From Triatoma infestans (taxonomy: Eukaryota > Arthropoda > Insecta > Hemiptera > Reduviidae), in assembly GCA_011037195.1 (NCBI GenBank), contig JAAEAF010002324.1, positions 79,104 through 143,103 on the forward strand: a stretch of DNA of 64,000 bases, in the 5' to 3' direction. Under the pieces are notes generated by a model. It saw only the letters and a program-made list of their open reading frames with translations. It was not told where the DNA came from and made no database searches. Positions 34,604-46,211 of this stretch are shown one piece after another. Position 1 is the first letter of the stretch. The number at the start of each line of letters is the position of its first letter. A program made the translations under genes and the position numbers.

Positions 34604-35352
34604 AAATCTGATTTGAAACACTCATCAATTTTTAATTGACAAAATTTCTTGAAAAATTGAATCGTTCACAAACTTTTTATGGGCTTGCCATATAAACCGG
34701 TGTTCGGGGTAACAGATACCAGTGGACTGTGTGGTAGCCAATTCTGACTCAAATCAACAAAGCTTATGGAGGCAGTTAAAATTTGAATCTAAGTGATATG
34801 AGGCTTCCAGAACCTCCTAAAATGGATTTTACTGGAAAAATGTTTCAAATAAAAGATACGAGTTTATATCTGTGATGTTAGCATTCCAAGTTTAAAGAAA
34901 ATACCTATAGCCGTTGTCGAGAAAATTCTCAAAACTCTAAAATCTGCTTTGTAAAGTCCCCCAACTTCAACTTCAAAATTCTACCAACACTTCTACATTA
35001 CTTTAATATTATCTACGTGGGAGAACCAAACATTGTACTGAATTAGTACTTTAGAATAGCTTAACGTTTCTCTTCCCCCAGACACCCCCTAAAAATCAAT
35101 TTTCCTGGTGATAAAGAGTGAGTTTCCTATCAAAAAAGAGTGGCAGGCATTTCTGTTTTTAGATAGTATACGAAGTTTTAAGAAAAATCATTCGAGGTAT
35201 TTCTGACAAAATCACGAAAAAGTGAAAAAAATTATTTAGTTAAATAGCATTTTTGGTTGATGGATTACATCCAAAAGCCTCATAAATTTCATTGGTACCT
35301 ACACGGAATGCAAACGTCATACTTTTTTCTCTTAACAGAAGTAGGAGAAAGC
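34604..35352 (-). repeat. repeat family A, full-length but rearranged copy
   Basis: Starts after an A run with GAAACACTCATCAATTTTT and runs through AATGTTTCAAATAAAAGA, CCTCCTAAAATGG, a second unit of the same blocks near 35080-35220, and the GGTTGATGGATTA block. It ends AGTAGGAGAAAGC near 35352. Probably two overlapping copies. Confidence 0.7.
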
Positions 35353-36309
35353 AAAAAAATATTTACAAATTTGGTGGAACCAATCTTTCGCGCCGAGCCG
35401 CAGTCTTTCAAGTTTGTGAATCAAATGTCTTTATATACTTTTAAAAAGTGGAACATTTTATTCAAATTTGTCATTGCTCTTTATGCTAGTTAGCACAGGC
35501 GATCAAAGAAGCATAGTGAACTGCAAATAAAAACCTTTCTATGAACACTTCTAAGACACTACTTTTTTTTTTTTAATCTCTACTCTACAGTCGTAAAAGG
35601 TTTACTTTGATAGGACGACATTTTTGATCCATCACTTAGTGAATACACTATAATTCCCAGAAGGTTGTTTGTGCTATCATTTCTTTGTATGATTTTTTTA
35701 TGATCATGCATGTGTGATCATTTCTATAATTTTGCAGTACTTAATTCTAATTCAAATGGAGTTTAAATTTGGTTATATAGTCAAACGGTGAATTCACGTT
35801 AACATTTTGGTAGTATGTGTAGGATGTTTGATACATAAAAGTTTTGGAGAATAAATGGAAATAGCTGGGCAGAGCTACCTTCTTAAGATATGTCAGCCCA
35901 AGATATGTCAGTTTAGAAAATCAGGTTCCATGGATCATCTATCGTGATTAATGATTAAATAAGAAGCTCTTTGCTTTTCTTTTGACCTGAACTTACTCTC
36001 AATCACTTGTCCAGGACGGTAATCCGCTTTGCTTTCAAGCACGAGATGTTCTACAGCGTTCTTCTTTAAGGAATTGCCTTGCGAGTTGTTGGTGATCTAA
36101 TACAATATTAAATGTCCAAATATAATTCTTATGAACATGTTTCTGTGTCCTTCACGAACAACACTTAGGAATTTCTCAAAAAGAAGAAACAGCCCTTCAC
36201 CTTATATTAGATTGTTATTAGTAAATTAAATTGCTACATTCAAGCTATCAAGTGTAAATAATTGGATCCAAATGTCATCACATCACTATTTGTTCTAAAC
36301 CAACTCTTT
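35353..36309. other. unassigned stretch
   Basis: No gene recognised. A short palindrome-like GATCATGCATGTGTGATC lies near 35702. Confidence 0.45.
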
Positions 36310-36445
36310 TTTCACTTTCTCTTACAGTCTCATAAGAAATATTGCGATCGTGTCAAATCTTCGAAATTGAGTTTTCAACGGTAGTACATGTTTTAAGAAA
36401 CGCTGAGTACGCAAAAGTTTTTTTCTCGAACAAAATAACTCAAAA
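36310..36445 (+). repeat. repeat family A, 5' end fragment
   Basis: CACTTTCTCTTACAGTCTC, ATTGCGATCGTGTCAAATC and ATTGAGTTTTCAACGG match the family A start. It is followed by a piece of the later AACTCAAAAACG block. Confidence 0.75.
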
Positions 36446-37110
36446 ACGAAAAATAATTATTAAGCAATCCTCCTGGCTTCCAAGAGCGACCTGCAGACGT
36501 TGGTAAGCGCAAAGGAAATGAGATCACACTCAACGTGAAGAAGTCAAAATGAATAGTAATCACAAAAAGAACCTTGTTATAGGAGAGCAACTGATACGTG
36601 ACAGCGAGCAAGTTGAGTGTGTCTCTACTTACAAGTTAACAATATCCCAAATTAATGAGGCTGGTAATAACGAGGCAGAGATTAGCTCTCATCTGAACGC
36701 AGTATGAGTGCTGTGTTTTAGAAGATGATCAAGGCTTTTTTTTTGAGCTTGAGGCTACGCATCCTTCGGTGATAGTGTTTTCTGTATTCCTTTAGGAGTA
36801 GAGATATGAATGCACACAAATGCTATATGTACACATGTAGAGGCATTTAAAATGTGGCCCTATAGAAGGATGCTGATAGTTTCTTGGATTCAGAGAATTA
36901 GGAATGCCAAGATCACTGCTGCAGAATATTTTGCAGGGTTGAATCGACGGCCGGCAGAAGTCCGTTGGATATATTGACTCCACAATCTCCGGCAATAGTT
37001 TGGGGAATCCAACGCGTCATCATTCCGAAGGGGTGCGGATAAAACTTGTATAGCGTTGATGATAGCCAGCGTCCGACGCAAACAAGGCACTTGAAGAAGA
37101 AGAAGAAGTG
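36446..37110 (+). mobile_element. RTE/CR1-like LINE, 3' end
   Basis: Translated fragments in the order expected of a LINE C-terminus: LNVKKSK (KTKVM region), a decayed VSTYKLTISQ (YLGS region), ISWIQRIRNAKITAAEYF (partly; 36873-36930), and ESNASSFRRGADKTCIALM then IASVRRKQGT-stop (37010-37092). An (AAG)n tail follows at 37093-37109. Several stops; no active site remains. A different subfamily from 47563-50060, with a different tail. Confidence 0.7.
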
Positions 37111-38559
37111 CCAAATGGGCTGGAACCTAGGGCTTCCGCATTCAAATCTAACACGCGATCACTGAAATACAAATTATTCCATTAGTTTTCCTTTCTAGAA
37201 TATTTTAAAGGAGATATTTCCGATTCAAAGATTGCCATTTCCCCCTATTATTTTACTTCCTAAAAACTTTATTTGATATATATTGGTGTTGATACAAGTT
37301 AAACTGTTTTTAAATAATAAAAAGTTCTAACCAATTTCTTTCGACTACTTTCATTAAAAGTTTATGATTTATGATACTTGCTTTGAATATTTTAAAGTAA
37401 ACACTTCTGCTAGTGTAGCTCTATCAAAACAGTAGTAGCTGAAGTCAATTAAAGTTGAATGATGGGATAACATTCAATGAATTATTGGGAGGCGTTAGTC
37501 ACTTGTTAATGTTTACGATCTCTACAGAATATTAATACTGTTCGCTATAACATAAGAGAGTATTGGGTACATAGGGTTCCCAATATTCTAGGCATTCGGC
37601 CTAGACCACCCGTATGGCGGACCATCATTATAGCACAGATGGTATGAATTACGATTGAGTGACTTAAGTGCCCTCCGGGAAATGCAAGTTAAGTAAGTGT
37701 AAGTAATGATAAGCTGATATTAATGCAGTAGTGATACTGTATGAGTATAGTGACTATAAGCAGGGGTATTCAAGGAGGGTTACTGCCTACATTCAATGTT
37801 AACAGAAGGGGTGTGAGTTTATATTATATATATAATACGAGTTTTCATCTGGAGGAACTGATGAAACATATAAGTGGGAAGAGATGTTTCTGAAGAGGAA
37901 GAAGATAGGAGAAGTTGTAGATGACTTCTGTAGCATATGAAATGTGGTACCTTAGGGACTTCACTAGTAATAGTTGTGGGAGGTCTTCTCCTATATATAT
38001 ATATGGCTGTTGTACACGTGACTCTAACTATTAATTTAGAGATTGCTGCTGTCGGTGTTCAAGTGTTGCATATTAACACCAAACTACAAGCAGTATCATT
38101 CTCCTTAAGATACATCAACACTCTATTGCCTCTATTACCGGAAGTGTTAAGACAATAAGCAATGCAATAAGGGATAAGAATTTCAAAATTATCTTCATGT
38201 ACACTGAACACTATCAATATATCTTTCTTACCACGTTCTTGTCTAATGGTCCTCCACTTTTGTTTCGCTTATTTATCACATTCTACTTCTTATTCATTCT
38301 AATAAGTCAATCTTTCTGTTAATTCTTACAAATTATCTTAATTATATGTAGAAGAAAAACAACAGAAGACATTGAAGTTTCTGTGTGTAATTAATTCTTA
38401 TTCAGGATATATAAAATTATTCTGCCATGCTCATGGGCTATCCCTTAACCCAATATTTCCAAAACTTTACCGACGGCAGATCGGTATTTTACGCAATGTT
38501 GCTCCAACGATTTTCTTTATATTTGCTAGTTTTTTTTCAGCGCGTCATCTTCTACTCGG
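37111..38559. other. unassigned stretch
   Basis: No gene recognised. 37560-37960 is higher-complexity sequence of unknown origin. The frame at 37937-38158 is open for 73 codons but not identified. Confidence 0.45.
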
Positions 38560-38755
38560 TGCCTACTGCGCCTACTCAGTGCACTGCCGGCCTTCGCCCA
38601 GTGTTCTCTAGTTACAGACATCACTGTCCATCACCGGACAATGAGCTGTATAGGCTCCTAGAAGGAAAAAAATCTAAGGGCAGCACAGCTGGGAACTAGA
38701 ATCCAGGACCTTCGCGTTGCTAGTCCTGCGCGCTACCACTGAGCTAATCCCTTCC
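38560..38755 (-). mobile_element. tRNA-derived SINE
   Basis: On the minus strand: head GGGATTAGCTCAGTGGTAGC near 38750 (A box), B-box region near 38700 (diverged GGATTCTAGTTCC), CAGCTGTGCTGCCCTTAG, the body CACTGTCCGGTGATGG type, and end near 38560. It shows the best-preserved A box of the family in this window. Confidence 0.85.
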
Positions 38756-38769
38756 CTAATTGTCAGTTA

Positions 38770-38985
38770 AAAAACTAATATTTTTAATTTGAAACATTTT
38801 CCAACAAATTTATTTTAGAGGTTCTGGTTATAGGCAATCTTTGCGATAGATTTCAAAAGTACGCCCTATCTTCCGGATTGCATTGTAATCACATTCAAGT
38901 AATACCGCCCATATATACTAAACAATGTGTACCTCCTTTTTAAATGTAGTAAGAGAAAGTCGTGTGAAGAAAGTTTTAAGTAAAA
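38770..38985 (+). repeat. repeat family A, 3' half fragment
   Basis: TTTTAATTTGAAACATTTTC and TTTATTTTAGAGG, with the terminus AGTAAGAGAAAGTCGTGTG at 38949-38967. Confidence 0.65.
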
Positions 38986-39001
38986 ATGGTTTATAGCAAA
39001 T

Positions 39002-39118
39002 TCCATTAGCTTTCAAGGTGTAAACAACCCTGAAGAAGCTCATTGCAATATGGGCAAAACGTCGGTTCTAGCAAACATGTGACGCAGTCTCAACCCGGTA
39101 ACTTAAGCGTTTTGCATA
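39002..39118 (+). repeat. single arm of the 33420-33652 repeat
   Basis: CATTAGCTTTCAAGGTGTAA, CTGAAGA (39030-39036), a 6-bp stem GCTCAT/ATGGGC, then AAAAC (GAAAC with one change) and GTCGGTTCTAGCAAA. No inverted partner nearby. Confidence 0.75.
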
Positions 39119-39470
39119 ACGAAATGTCTAAAACACTTTCACTTGAAACAATTTTTCCAGGAAAATTTTGGGTGTGCGGATTGCTGTAAACCTTTAGCTA
39201 GGCTCTTTAATGCAAGTTCAGTACAATGTACGATTCTATCATCTGTATATTATTAAATGCATTGCTAGAAATCCAAGTCCGAAGAAAATCGATTAACCCC
39301 AGAAGTGCGCCGACAGGATAGATTTGTGAGTTACTGATTCAACGATTTTCTTTAAACTTGGAATGGTTATCTACAAAATCTATCAGTTTATTTGGTACAT
39401 TTTTCTGTCAAAATTAATTTTGGGGGAATACTGGATAATATGGAACTTTAGTTTTTAATCATTATTTGGG
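39119..39470 (+). repeat. repeat family A, pieces
   Basis: CACTTGAAACAATTTTTCC (39134) and a second piece with CAACGATTTTCTTTAAACTT at 39341-39360. The order is disturbed. Confidence 0.5.
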
Positions 39471-40261
39471 TTTTTGGAAGCACTATCATTTGGACTGTAT
39501 ATTGAATAATTACATTCAAATACTAGTTATTCTCTATATATGCTGAATAGTAACATGTATGTACCAACCATCACCAATACAATTGGGTTAAGGGAAACCA
39601 TACTTCATCTGCTTCTGCACTTCAAGGATTAGGCTTACATACCATTCACTTTTCATTCTTCCATTTTCTTCTCCGTCCGCCTTCGCCTTTCTTTCCACGT
39701 GATTCTTTAGATCTGTTCGGCATTCATTGATGATAATTATATTTAGTTATAAGTGGTTTCTTATTAAATTTTTTGAACCTTAACCTAAGTATTCAGATAA
39801 TGGAGCTGTCAACTTAAGTTTTCCTGACTGAATTCCATGATATTTTTCTATCCTGGTTAATTTATTTTAGCAGTTTTATGGCACTGGAAGCCCACCTTAC
39901 ACCCACTCTGGGCTGCCAGGTAACACAAATTTATTATTGTACGCCATGCCCCTGATTTCTTCAAGGTTTGGTAAAAAATGTCAATAAAAAATTTAAGGGA
40001 AGATCGAGTGATTGTTTACATAAAATTTATTCCCTTAGTAAATAGACTGTTGCCTGCAAGGGGTAACTGTTGCATGCAGTTATTTGGTGAGTAGCGACCC
40101 CACGGTTACCCCAGTTCAGTACTCTATGCACTTCGTCAGAATAGTAGGTACACAATACACTTAAACTACATACACTCTACACTTTATAGGCAAGGACAAA
40201 TACAGTACACAAACTAGGGTCTTCGTCCCTACTTAATTGGCAAAAGTCAAGGGGGAAGGAA
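39471..40261. other. unassigned stretch
   Basis: No gene or repeat family recognised. Confidence 0.4.
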
Positions 40262-40835
40262 GGGATTTGCTCAGTGGTCGTGCGCCGGACTAGCAACGCG
40301 GAGGTCCTGAGTTCGAATCCAGCATGCTGCCCTTAAGTTTTCTCTTCCTAGGAACCTCTACAACTCACTGTCTGATGCTGGGCATGTTGTTGTGAGGGAT
40401 TGGAAGAAGGCGGAACTATTCCCGAAGGCAAACCAACCAACTTCCTCCCACAGAACAGATACACTGGGACTCTACTATCATCCTTGCGAAGCCACGACCA
40501 CCACGAAACCTTTCCTCAACTCGTGAGCGCGGAGACAGAACTCCGCCGGGCTGGCTCACGATCCCATGGTACCATTTTGTAGAGGGAACAAGTCCCCTAC
40601 TTGAAGGCCTAGAATGGTCACTGGCCCAGCCAAGAAAGCCTACGGATTTACCACAACCTCCTGACACCAGCTTGGGCTTACCATGTCATTCTAGTTGCAG
40701 TGGGAATTCCGTGCCCATTCCGATGCTGGGCAGTGTTGTCTATAGCTAGAGAACACTGCTTGGAAGCCCGCTGTGCATTGGAGAAGACTCCGAGGAGCAC
40801 AATAGATCTTTCAGGTCGCTGTGCAATAATCCCCT
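40262..40835 (+). mobile_element. tRNA-derived SINE carrying an insertion
   Basis: The head has A box TTGCTCAGTGG (40267-40277) and B box GAGTTCGAATCC (40309-40320). Between them an anticodon-loop-like CTAGCAA suggests a tRNA-Ala-like origin, uncertain. The body (CCTAGGAACCTCTACAACTC) is interrupted at 40385-40721 and resumes with CAGTGTTGTCTATAGC, AGAACACTGCTTGGAAGCCC and the 3' tail GCACAATAGATCTTTCAGGT. Transcription would be by RNA polymerase III from the internal boxes; mobility depends on a partner LINE. Confidence 0.85.
40385..40721. mobile_element. 337-bp GC-rich insertion in SINE
   Basis: Flanked by an exact 11-bp direct repeat GATGCTGGGCA (40374-40384 and 40722-40732). The insert is much richer in GC than the window. 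The open frames through it (83 codons minus, 60 plus) are not recognised. It could be another short retroelement. The alternative is an internal rearrangement of the SINE, since the insert's first bases partly resemble the SINE sequence after the second copy. Confidence 0.6.
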
Positions 40836-40915
40836 ACAACAATCTACAATCTACAAATAGGCTAATGTTAGACCGCTACATTTTAAATAAGTTAACAAAT
40901 AACAATGACCACTCG
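40836..40915. other. spacer between SINE and candidate exon
   Basis: Short AT-rich spacer. No AATAAA-type signal is seen on the minus strand just after the stop at 40916. Confidence 0.4.
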
Positions 40916-41411
40916 TTAGTTTGTTATAGATTTTATATTTAGACATTCTCTAATAAAACACAGAGTTCTCTGCAGATAACCGTAAATAATGGCCAACATA
41001 ATGAAATTTAAGACAATTACAACAAAGATGATCATTAAAAAGAATGGTAACGCATTCAGATTACAATTTTTGTTCAAATTTTCCACCTTTTTTTTATTAT
41101 TATTATAATAATAATCATCTTCAAAATTCAATAGTTTTAATTCTTCAATGTCTGAATCTGGTATAGTTTTTGGTAGACTGGTATCACTTGTAATCTCTGG
41201 TAATATTCCAGATAATAACATCTCTATATATAATTCATTTACCATATCCGTTATTTTTTGTAACTTATCTTTTGAAAGATTTGTAGATTTTTGAAAAGTT
41301 TCATTAGAAATTTGTAAATTTCTTCCAACTCTTCTCAGATAGGACACGTTATCATTTAATATATTATTTTCAGCAATTTCTTTACATTGTTTATAATGTG
41401 ATAGTACAGTG
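40916..41411 (-). CDS. candidate last exon of an unidentified membrane protein gene
   Basis: An open frame of 165 codons after a good acceptor on the minus strand (pyrimidine-rich, ending TCTCCATTTCAG with AG at 41413-41412). Without splicing the frame extends to an ATG at 41446 (176 aa), which would add a hydrophobic start, MIFILKFILHFSTVLSHY. The body is hydrophilic and helix-prone: RRVGRNLQISNETFQ, then LSKDKLQKITDMVNELYIEM. It has an acidic stretch, a run of Tyr/Asn/Lys, then a strong hydrophobic segment (LPFFLMIIFVVIVLNFIML) 25-45 residues from the end and a short Cys/Arg tail. So it looks like a single-pass protein with its C-terminus across a membrane. It is unlike any transposon protein nearby and I do not recognise the family. 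It could be a chance frame or pseudogene. Confidence 0.45.
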
Positions 41412-41999
41412 CTGAAATGGAGAATAAATTTAAGAATAAAAATCAATTCAAAATTTTTCGTATTCTAGGAGTATTAAATATTCTAAACTTTAATACTTAA
41501 AACTTCAATTCAACTTAATCCAAACCTCATTCGACATGAAAAACAGAATAATTTATGATTTTAGACATGAAATTAAAAAAAAAAACAAATAAACCCCACT
41601 TTTATATTTTATAATTCAGAAATTCCTCTACAACAATCAAATAGGGTATCGATAACACTGTGTTTTTTTTTGTTTTGTTTATTTGTTAATTTTTGTTTAT
41701 AACAAAGTTGAATGAAATCATCATAAATTCGAGATATCGATATTTTATGAAATCATCATAAAAACTCATTACGAGATGTAATATCTACTTTACAGAGCTC
41801 CCATATTAGAGCCTCTGACTTTTATGATATCATAAATCATCAGCTTAGCAATGCTCTTAATTGGTTCAGTTAATGCTCTTAATTCAGTTAATTAAGCGTG
41901 AAATAGTATTAAATGAAGTAATTTAGCAAGAAATATAATATTTTCATTTATAATATCCATAATTACAGACAACATAAAGATAATCTATCAATTAAGAAG
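41412..41999. other. AT-rich stretch upstream of the candidate exon
   Basis: If the exon is real this would be intron on the minus strand. No further exon seen. Confidence 0.4.
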
Positions 42000-42726
42000 A
42001 AATTTGGTGAGGATCGATCAAGAAAAAGCATTCAATTATGCCGACGTTTCGACAGAGTTTCTTGTCTTTATCAAGGCTTTAATATATAAACAGTCATGAA
42101 GATGTGAAATTTTGAACATACACATTTGTTACATCGCAGAAACATAAAAAGGAAAATTAAAAGTTACTAGTGTCTTTTTTTAAATCATTTACAGAAAAAA
42201 GATTGTATCAGAGACGCATGATAGCCTGTTTCTTTTTTGTTGTCATCGAACCGTTTCGGGAGTTCGCCCATCTTCAGGATACGTTTGTCAGACAGTGTGA
42301 TAACACAGACTTGCACAGAGCAAATTCAGTTTACACACTCAACAGTTTGTGTTATCACACTGTCTGACAAACCCATCCTGAAGATGGGCAAACTCCCGAA
42401 ACCGGTCGATGACCACAAAAACAAGCAGGCTATCACGGAAAATGTCTCTGATGCTTTCCAGCTCTGCGGAACCAACTACCACAACAACTGAAAAGAGATT
42501 TTTTTTTAAACAATCTAAATTTTTTTTGTAGATGATTTAGAACCAGACACTAGTAATTTTTAATTTTCCTTTTTATGTTTCTGTGATGTAACAAATATGT
42601 ATGTTCAAAATTCATTCTCCACATCTTCACGACTGTTTATATATTAAAGCCTTGATAAAGATAGGAAACTCTGTTGAAACGTTGGCATAATTGAATGTTT
42701 TTTCTTGACCGGTCCTCACCAAATTT
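42000..42726. mobile_element. outer palindrome with hairpin motif, hosting an FB element
   Basis: Arms 42000-42200 and 42515-42726 are reverse complements with modest divergence (AAATTTGGTGAGGA at the left end, TCCTCACCAAATTT at the right; ACTAGTGTC and GACACTAGT inside). Each arm carries a motif of the form TTGATAA, hairpin, GAAACGT: right arm TTGATAA 42652-42658 and GAAAC 42676-42680, left arm in reverse at 42037-42090. The loop is occupied by a second, unrelated palindrome (42205-42490). Non-coding. Confidence 0.8.
42205..42490. mobile_element. foldback (FB) element, copy 2
   Basis: Same family as 9557-9852. The right arm is complete to its terminus (CGGAACCAACTACCACAACA); the left arm lacks the outer 35 or so bases and starts near ATCAGAGACG. 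Arms pair through GTTTGTCAGACAGTGTGATA and its reverse complement. The right arm motif is CTGAAGA 42378-42384, hairpin GGG/CCC, GAAAC 42398-42402. Confidence 0.85.
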
Positions 42727-43571
42727 CTCCATAACTCAATTCATCAAAAAGTCAATAAATTCATTTATATAATTTATCAATTATATATAAAACCTAAACT
42801 TTGCCTCGATATGAGATGCAATGCGAGTAAACTTTACAAATTCTAGAGTGAAGAATTTACAATATTTTGTTCTGATTTTTCAAATAATAATTTAATTTAC
42901 AAAATTAATCGTAACTTGAAAGTTTTTAAGCTCATAATTAATTAGAACTGAAAAAAATGTTAATACTATATATATTCCTTAAGGCCGGTTTAAAACCACT
43001 AGGAATTGGACCGCTTTGCTCTTATGCCACTTTTAAATTGCTCTAGGTTGTTTGCATTTCATATTACCCATAAGCCAATATATCAAAACTTCGTCTCAAA
43101 AAAAGTATCTGATGTTGCGATTCCGACTTTGTTGCCGCACACCTTGAACAAATGCTCTGACTATTGGGATTTGCACTATACTAGCGAACACAGAATTAAA
43201 AACGTCAGAATACGACTCGATAGATTATAAACCCTCTTTCAGTTCCAATTATTAAATTTAAAAAATGAGGAACTTTAGCAGTTTCTGTAAAAGTAATGAC
43301 CAAAACAATGCTATTAAGAATTGAAGCCAACAGAATTATTATATGATTGATTTTCCTTAATTCACACTCTATTTCTTACCTTGCCTCATTTACGTTTTAT
43401 GATTTTTTTAATCAATTACAAGAAATAAGAAGTAATATACACAAAATAGTGCAAAAAAAGGTATAAAATTTAATTACCCATAAATTTCAAATCTATGAAC
43501 AAAAAATACTTTTTTTTACATTTACTTTAACTTTACTTTTACTTTACTTTACTTTAAAATACTTTACAAAA
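42727..43571. other. unassigned stretch
   Basis: AT-rich. A 74-codon frame at 43006-43230 reads like protein (IPTLLPHTLNKCSDYWDL in part) but is not recognised and has no neighbouring exon. CTTTA-type short repeats lie at 43520-43565. Confidence 0.4.
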
Positions 43572-43637
43572 TGAAGCAGGCTACCACGGAAAATGTCTCT
43601 GATGCTTTCCAGCTCTGCGGAACCAACCACCACAACA
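43572..43637. repeat. FB element, solo end
   Basis: TGAAGCAGGCTACCACGG through CGGAACCAACCACCACAACA is the outer right end of the FB family with no partner arm. Confidence 0.8.
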
Positions 43638-44114
43638 AAAATACTTTTCATACAACTTTTTTAAAATAATCGTAATTATTTCGCCTATCCAGCTGACATA
43701 ATATATGACGCACATTGCTGATCTAGTTTAATTAAGTGAATAAACTCATTGTTCCTTAATATGAAAAAATTCATCGTTTCAAAACAGATAATATGAAAAA
43801 GGTGAAAGGTGGTGCCATTTTATGCTTTAACGTTGTTGGCTATTAGATATTTTCAAATATTCTTTTTAAAACATAATAAATATATGTTTAAAATTTGTTA
43901 TCTGTAGATTCCAAAATGGCTTCTAAAATTGTCTTTATATTTGGTGTACCAACACACACATATATATATATATATGCGCACCAATATTATTTGTAACGTT
44001 TGGTAAAATATTGGAATAGAAACACACTAGCACATTCTAAAGGATTTTTCGCAAACTATATCCATCACTGAAACCATATGTTACGCTTAATACATTATTT
44101 CCGTTTTTAAAAAT
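43638..44114. other. unassigned stretch
   Basis: Nothing recognised; short (TA)n at about 43961-43974. Confidence 0.4.
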
Positions 44115-44793
44115 TATTTTTCCTGTCCTTCAGTAACCTTCAACTCAATACCACTCTCTCCTACAAACTTAGTTCGCTACCTTGGGATGTACATCGACAA
44201 AAGACTAACATGGAATCCACATACAAAACTAAAAAGACTGGAACTTAACAAGCGGAATAAGTTACTACTCAGACTAATAGGAAGACGATCGAAACTACCT
44301 CTCGAGCACAAACGACTAAAATACAACTGTATATTCAAACCGATGTGGACTTATGGACTTGAACTGTGGGGTTCAACCAAGCGCTCAAATTCCCAGAAAA
44401 TTCAGTCTTTTCAGTCAAAAATACTCCGTCAGATAACAGATGCTCCATTCTATGTCTCTAATTCCACCCTCCACAGTGATCTCAAAATCCCATATGTATC
44501 TGAAGCTGTCAAAACTAAATATAAAAAATTCTATGACTCTCTTGCCCTCAACTCTAATCCTCTTGTTCAAAATCTCGCCTCCACAACTATACCAGATAAT
44601 CCACCCCGTCGACTGAGCCGCTGTTGGCCCGTGATCACCTCCAGCAATAGGAAGTAACTCCTGCGAGAGTGTTACCGCTGGATAGCTTCTCTCCTCCAGC
44701 TAATCACGTCATTCATCATCACGCATCATCATCCTATTCACTTATTATATTTATTTATATAGATTGTGAATTCGAGATTCATAAATAAATAAA
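44115..44793 (+). mobile_element. Jockey-like LINE, 3' end running into the gap
   Basis: 44187-44657 is open for 156 codons, with upstream coding from about 44130 (LVRYLGMYIDKRLTWNPHTK). The middle reads MWTYGLELWGSTKRSN and the end SNPLVQNLASTTIPDNPPRR. It matches the C-terminus of the element at 5575-7190 (YGLELYETTKH; NPLAQTLASTTLPGNPARR) and is better preserved than that copy. The 3' UTR ends in A-rich TAAATAAATAAA at the N gap, so the end cannot be checked. Confidence 0.85.
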
Positions 44794-45678
44794 NNNNNNN
44801 NNNNNNNNNNNNNNNNNNNNNNNNNNNNNNNNNNNNNNNNNNNNNNNNNNNNNNNNNNNNNNNNNNNNNNNNNNNNNNNNNNNNNNNNNNNNNNNNNNNN
44901 NNNNNNNNNNNNNNNNNNNNNNNNNNNNNNNNNNNNNNNNNNNNNNNNNNNNNNNNNNNNNNNNNNNNNNNNNNNNNNNNNNNNNNNNNNNNNNNNNNNN
45001 NNNNNNNNNNNNNNNNNNNNNNNNNNNNNNNNNNNNNNNNNNNNNNNNNNNNNNNNNNNNNNNNNNNNNNNNNNNNNNNNNNNNNNNNNNNNNNNNNNNN
45101 NNNNNNNNNNNNNNNNNNNNNNNNNNNNNNNNNNNNNNNNNNNNNNNNNNNNNNNNNNNNNNNNNNNNNNNNNNNNNNNNNNNNNNNNNNNNNNNNNNNN
45201 NNNNNNNNNNNNNNNNNNNNNNNNNNNNNNNNNNNNNNNNNNNNNNNNNNNNNNNNNNNNNNNNNNNNNNNNNNNNNNNNNNNNNNNNNNNNNNNNNNNN
45301 NNNNNNNNNNNNNNNNNNNNNNNNNNNNNNNNNNNNNNNNNNNNNNNNNNNNNNNNNNNNNNNNNNNNNNNNNNNNNNNNNNNNNNNNNNNNNNNNNNNN
45401 NNNNNNNNNNNNNNNNNNNNNNNNNNNNNNNNNNNNNNNNNNNNNNNNNNNNNNNNNNNNNNNNNNNNNNNNNNNNNNNNNNNNNNNNNNNNNNNNNNNN
45501 NNNNNNNNNNNNNNNNNNNNNNNNNNNNNNNNNNNNNNNNNNNNNNNNNNNNNNNNNNNNNNNNNNNNNNNNNNNNNNNNNNNNNNNNNNNNNNNNNNNN
45601 NNNNNNNNNNNNNNNNNNNNNNNNNNNNNNNNNNNNNNNNNNNNNNNNNNNNNNNNNNNNNNNNNNNNNNNNNNNNNN
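44794..45678. other. assembly gap (Ns)
   Basis: 885 unknown bases. Apparent open frames across it are artefacts of N translation. Confidence 1.
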
Positions 45679-45826
45679 GGTGTTGCTACCTGAGTTGGAA
45701 AAACACATGTTGTTTTTCGGTCTTTAAAAGGCATATTGTTCCCTTTAAAAATGGAAACATCTAATAAGTGGGGATGTGTAACTTAAAATACGTTTTTTGA
45801 AGGTGATATACTTGATAATTAATTAT

Positions 45827-46211
45827 TGTTGTGGTGGTTGGTTCCGCAGAGCTGGAAAGCATCAGAGACATTTTCCGTGGTAGCCTGCTTCATTTTGTGG
45901 TCATCGACGGGTTTCGGGCGTTCGCCCATCTTCAGAATGCGTTTTTCAGACAGTGTGACAAAACAGACTTGCATAGAGCAAATTCAGTTTACACACTGAC
46001 TGGTGTTTTTAACTGTATTTCAGTTAAATACATTTAAAATTCAATTCATAAATACAGTTAAAAACACCAGTCAGTGTGTAAAACTAAATTTGCTCTGTGC
46101 AAGTCTGTATTGTCACACTGTCTGAAAAACGCATCCTGAAGATGGGCGAACGCCCGAAACCCGTCGATGACCACAAAATGAAGCAGGCTACCACGGAAAA
46201 TGTCTCTGATG
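45827..46211. mobile_element. foldback (FB) element, copy 3
   Basis: Left end TGTTGTGGTGGTTGG (45827), arms with GGTTTCGGGCGTTCGCCC and its complement, and a nearly perfect inner palindrome of AACTGTATTT-type sequence near 46010-46070. The right arm ends at 46211, lacking the outer 40 bases. Motif: CTGAAGA 46137-46143, stem GGGCG/CGCCC, GAAAC 46156-46160. Confidence 0.85.

Noticed and set aside
40262..40335. Functional tRNA gene
   Set aside because: A and B boxes are present but the cloverleaf is degraded and the sequence continues into a SINE body found in several copies.
44751..45734. 300-codon open frames on the minus strand
   Set aside because: They consist of translated Ns across the assembly gap.
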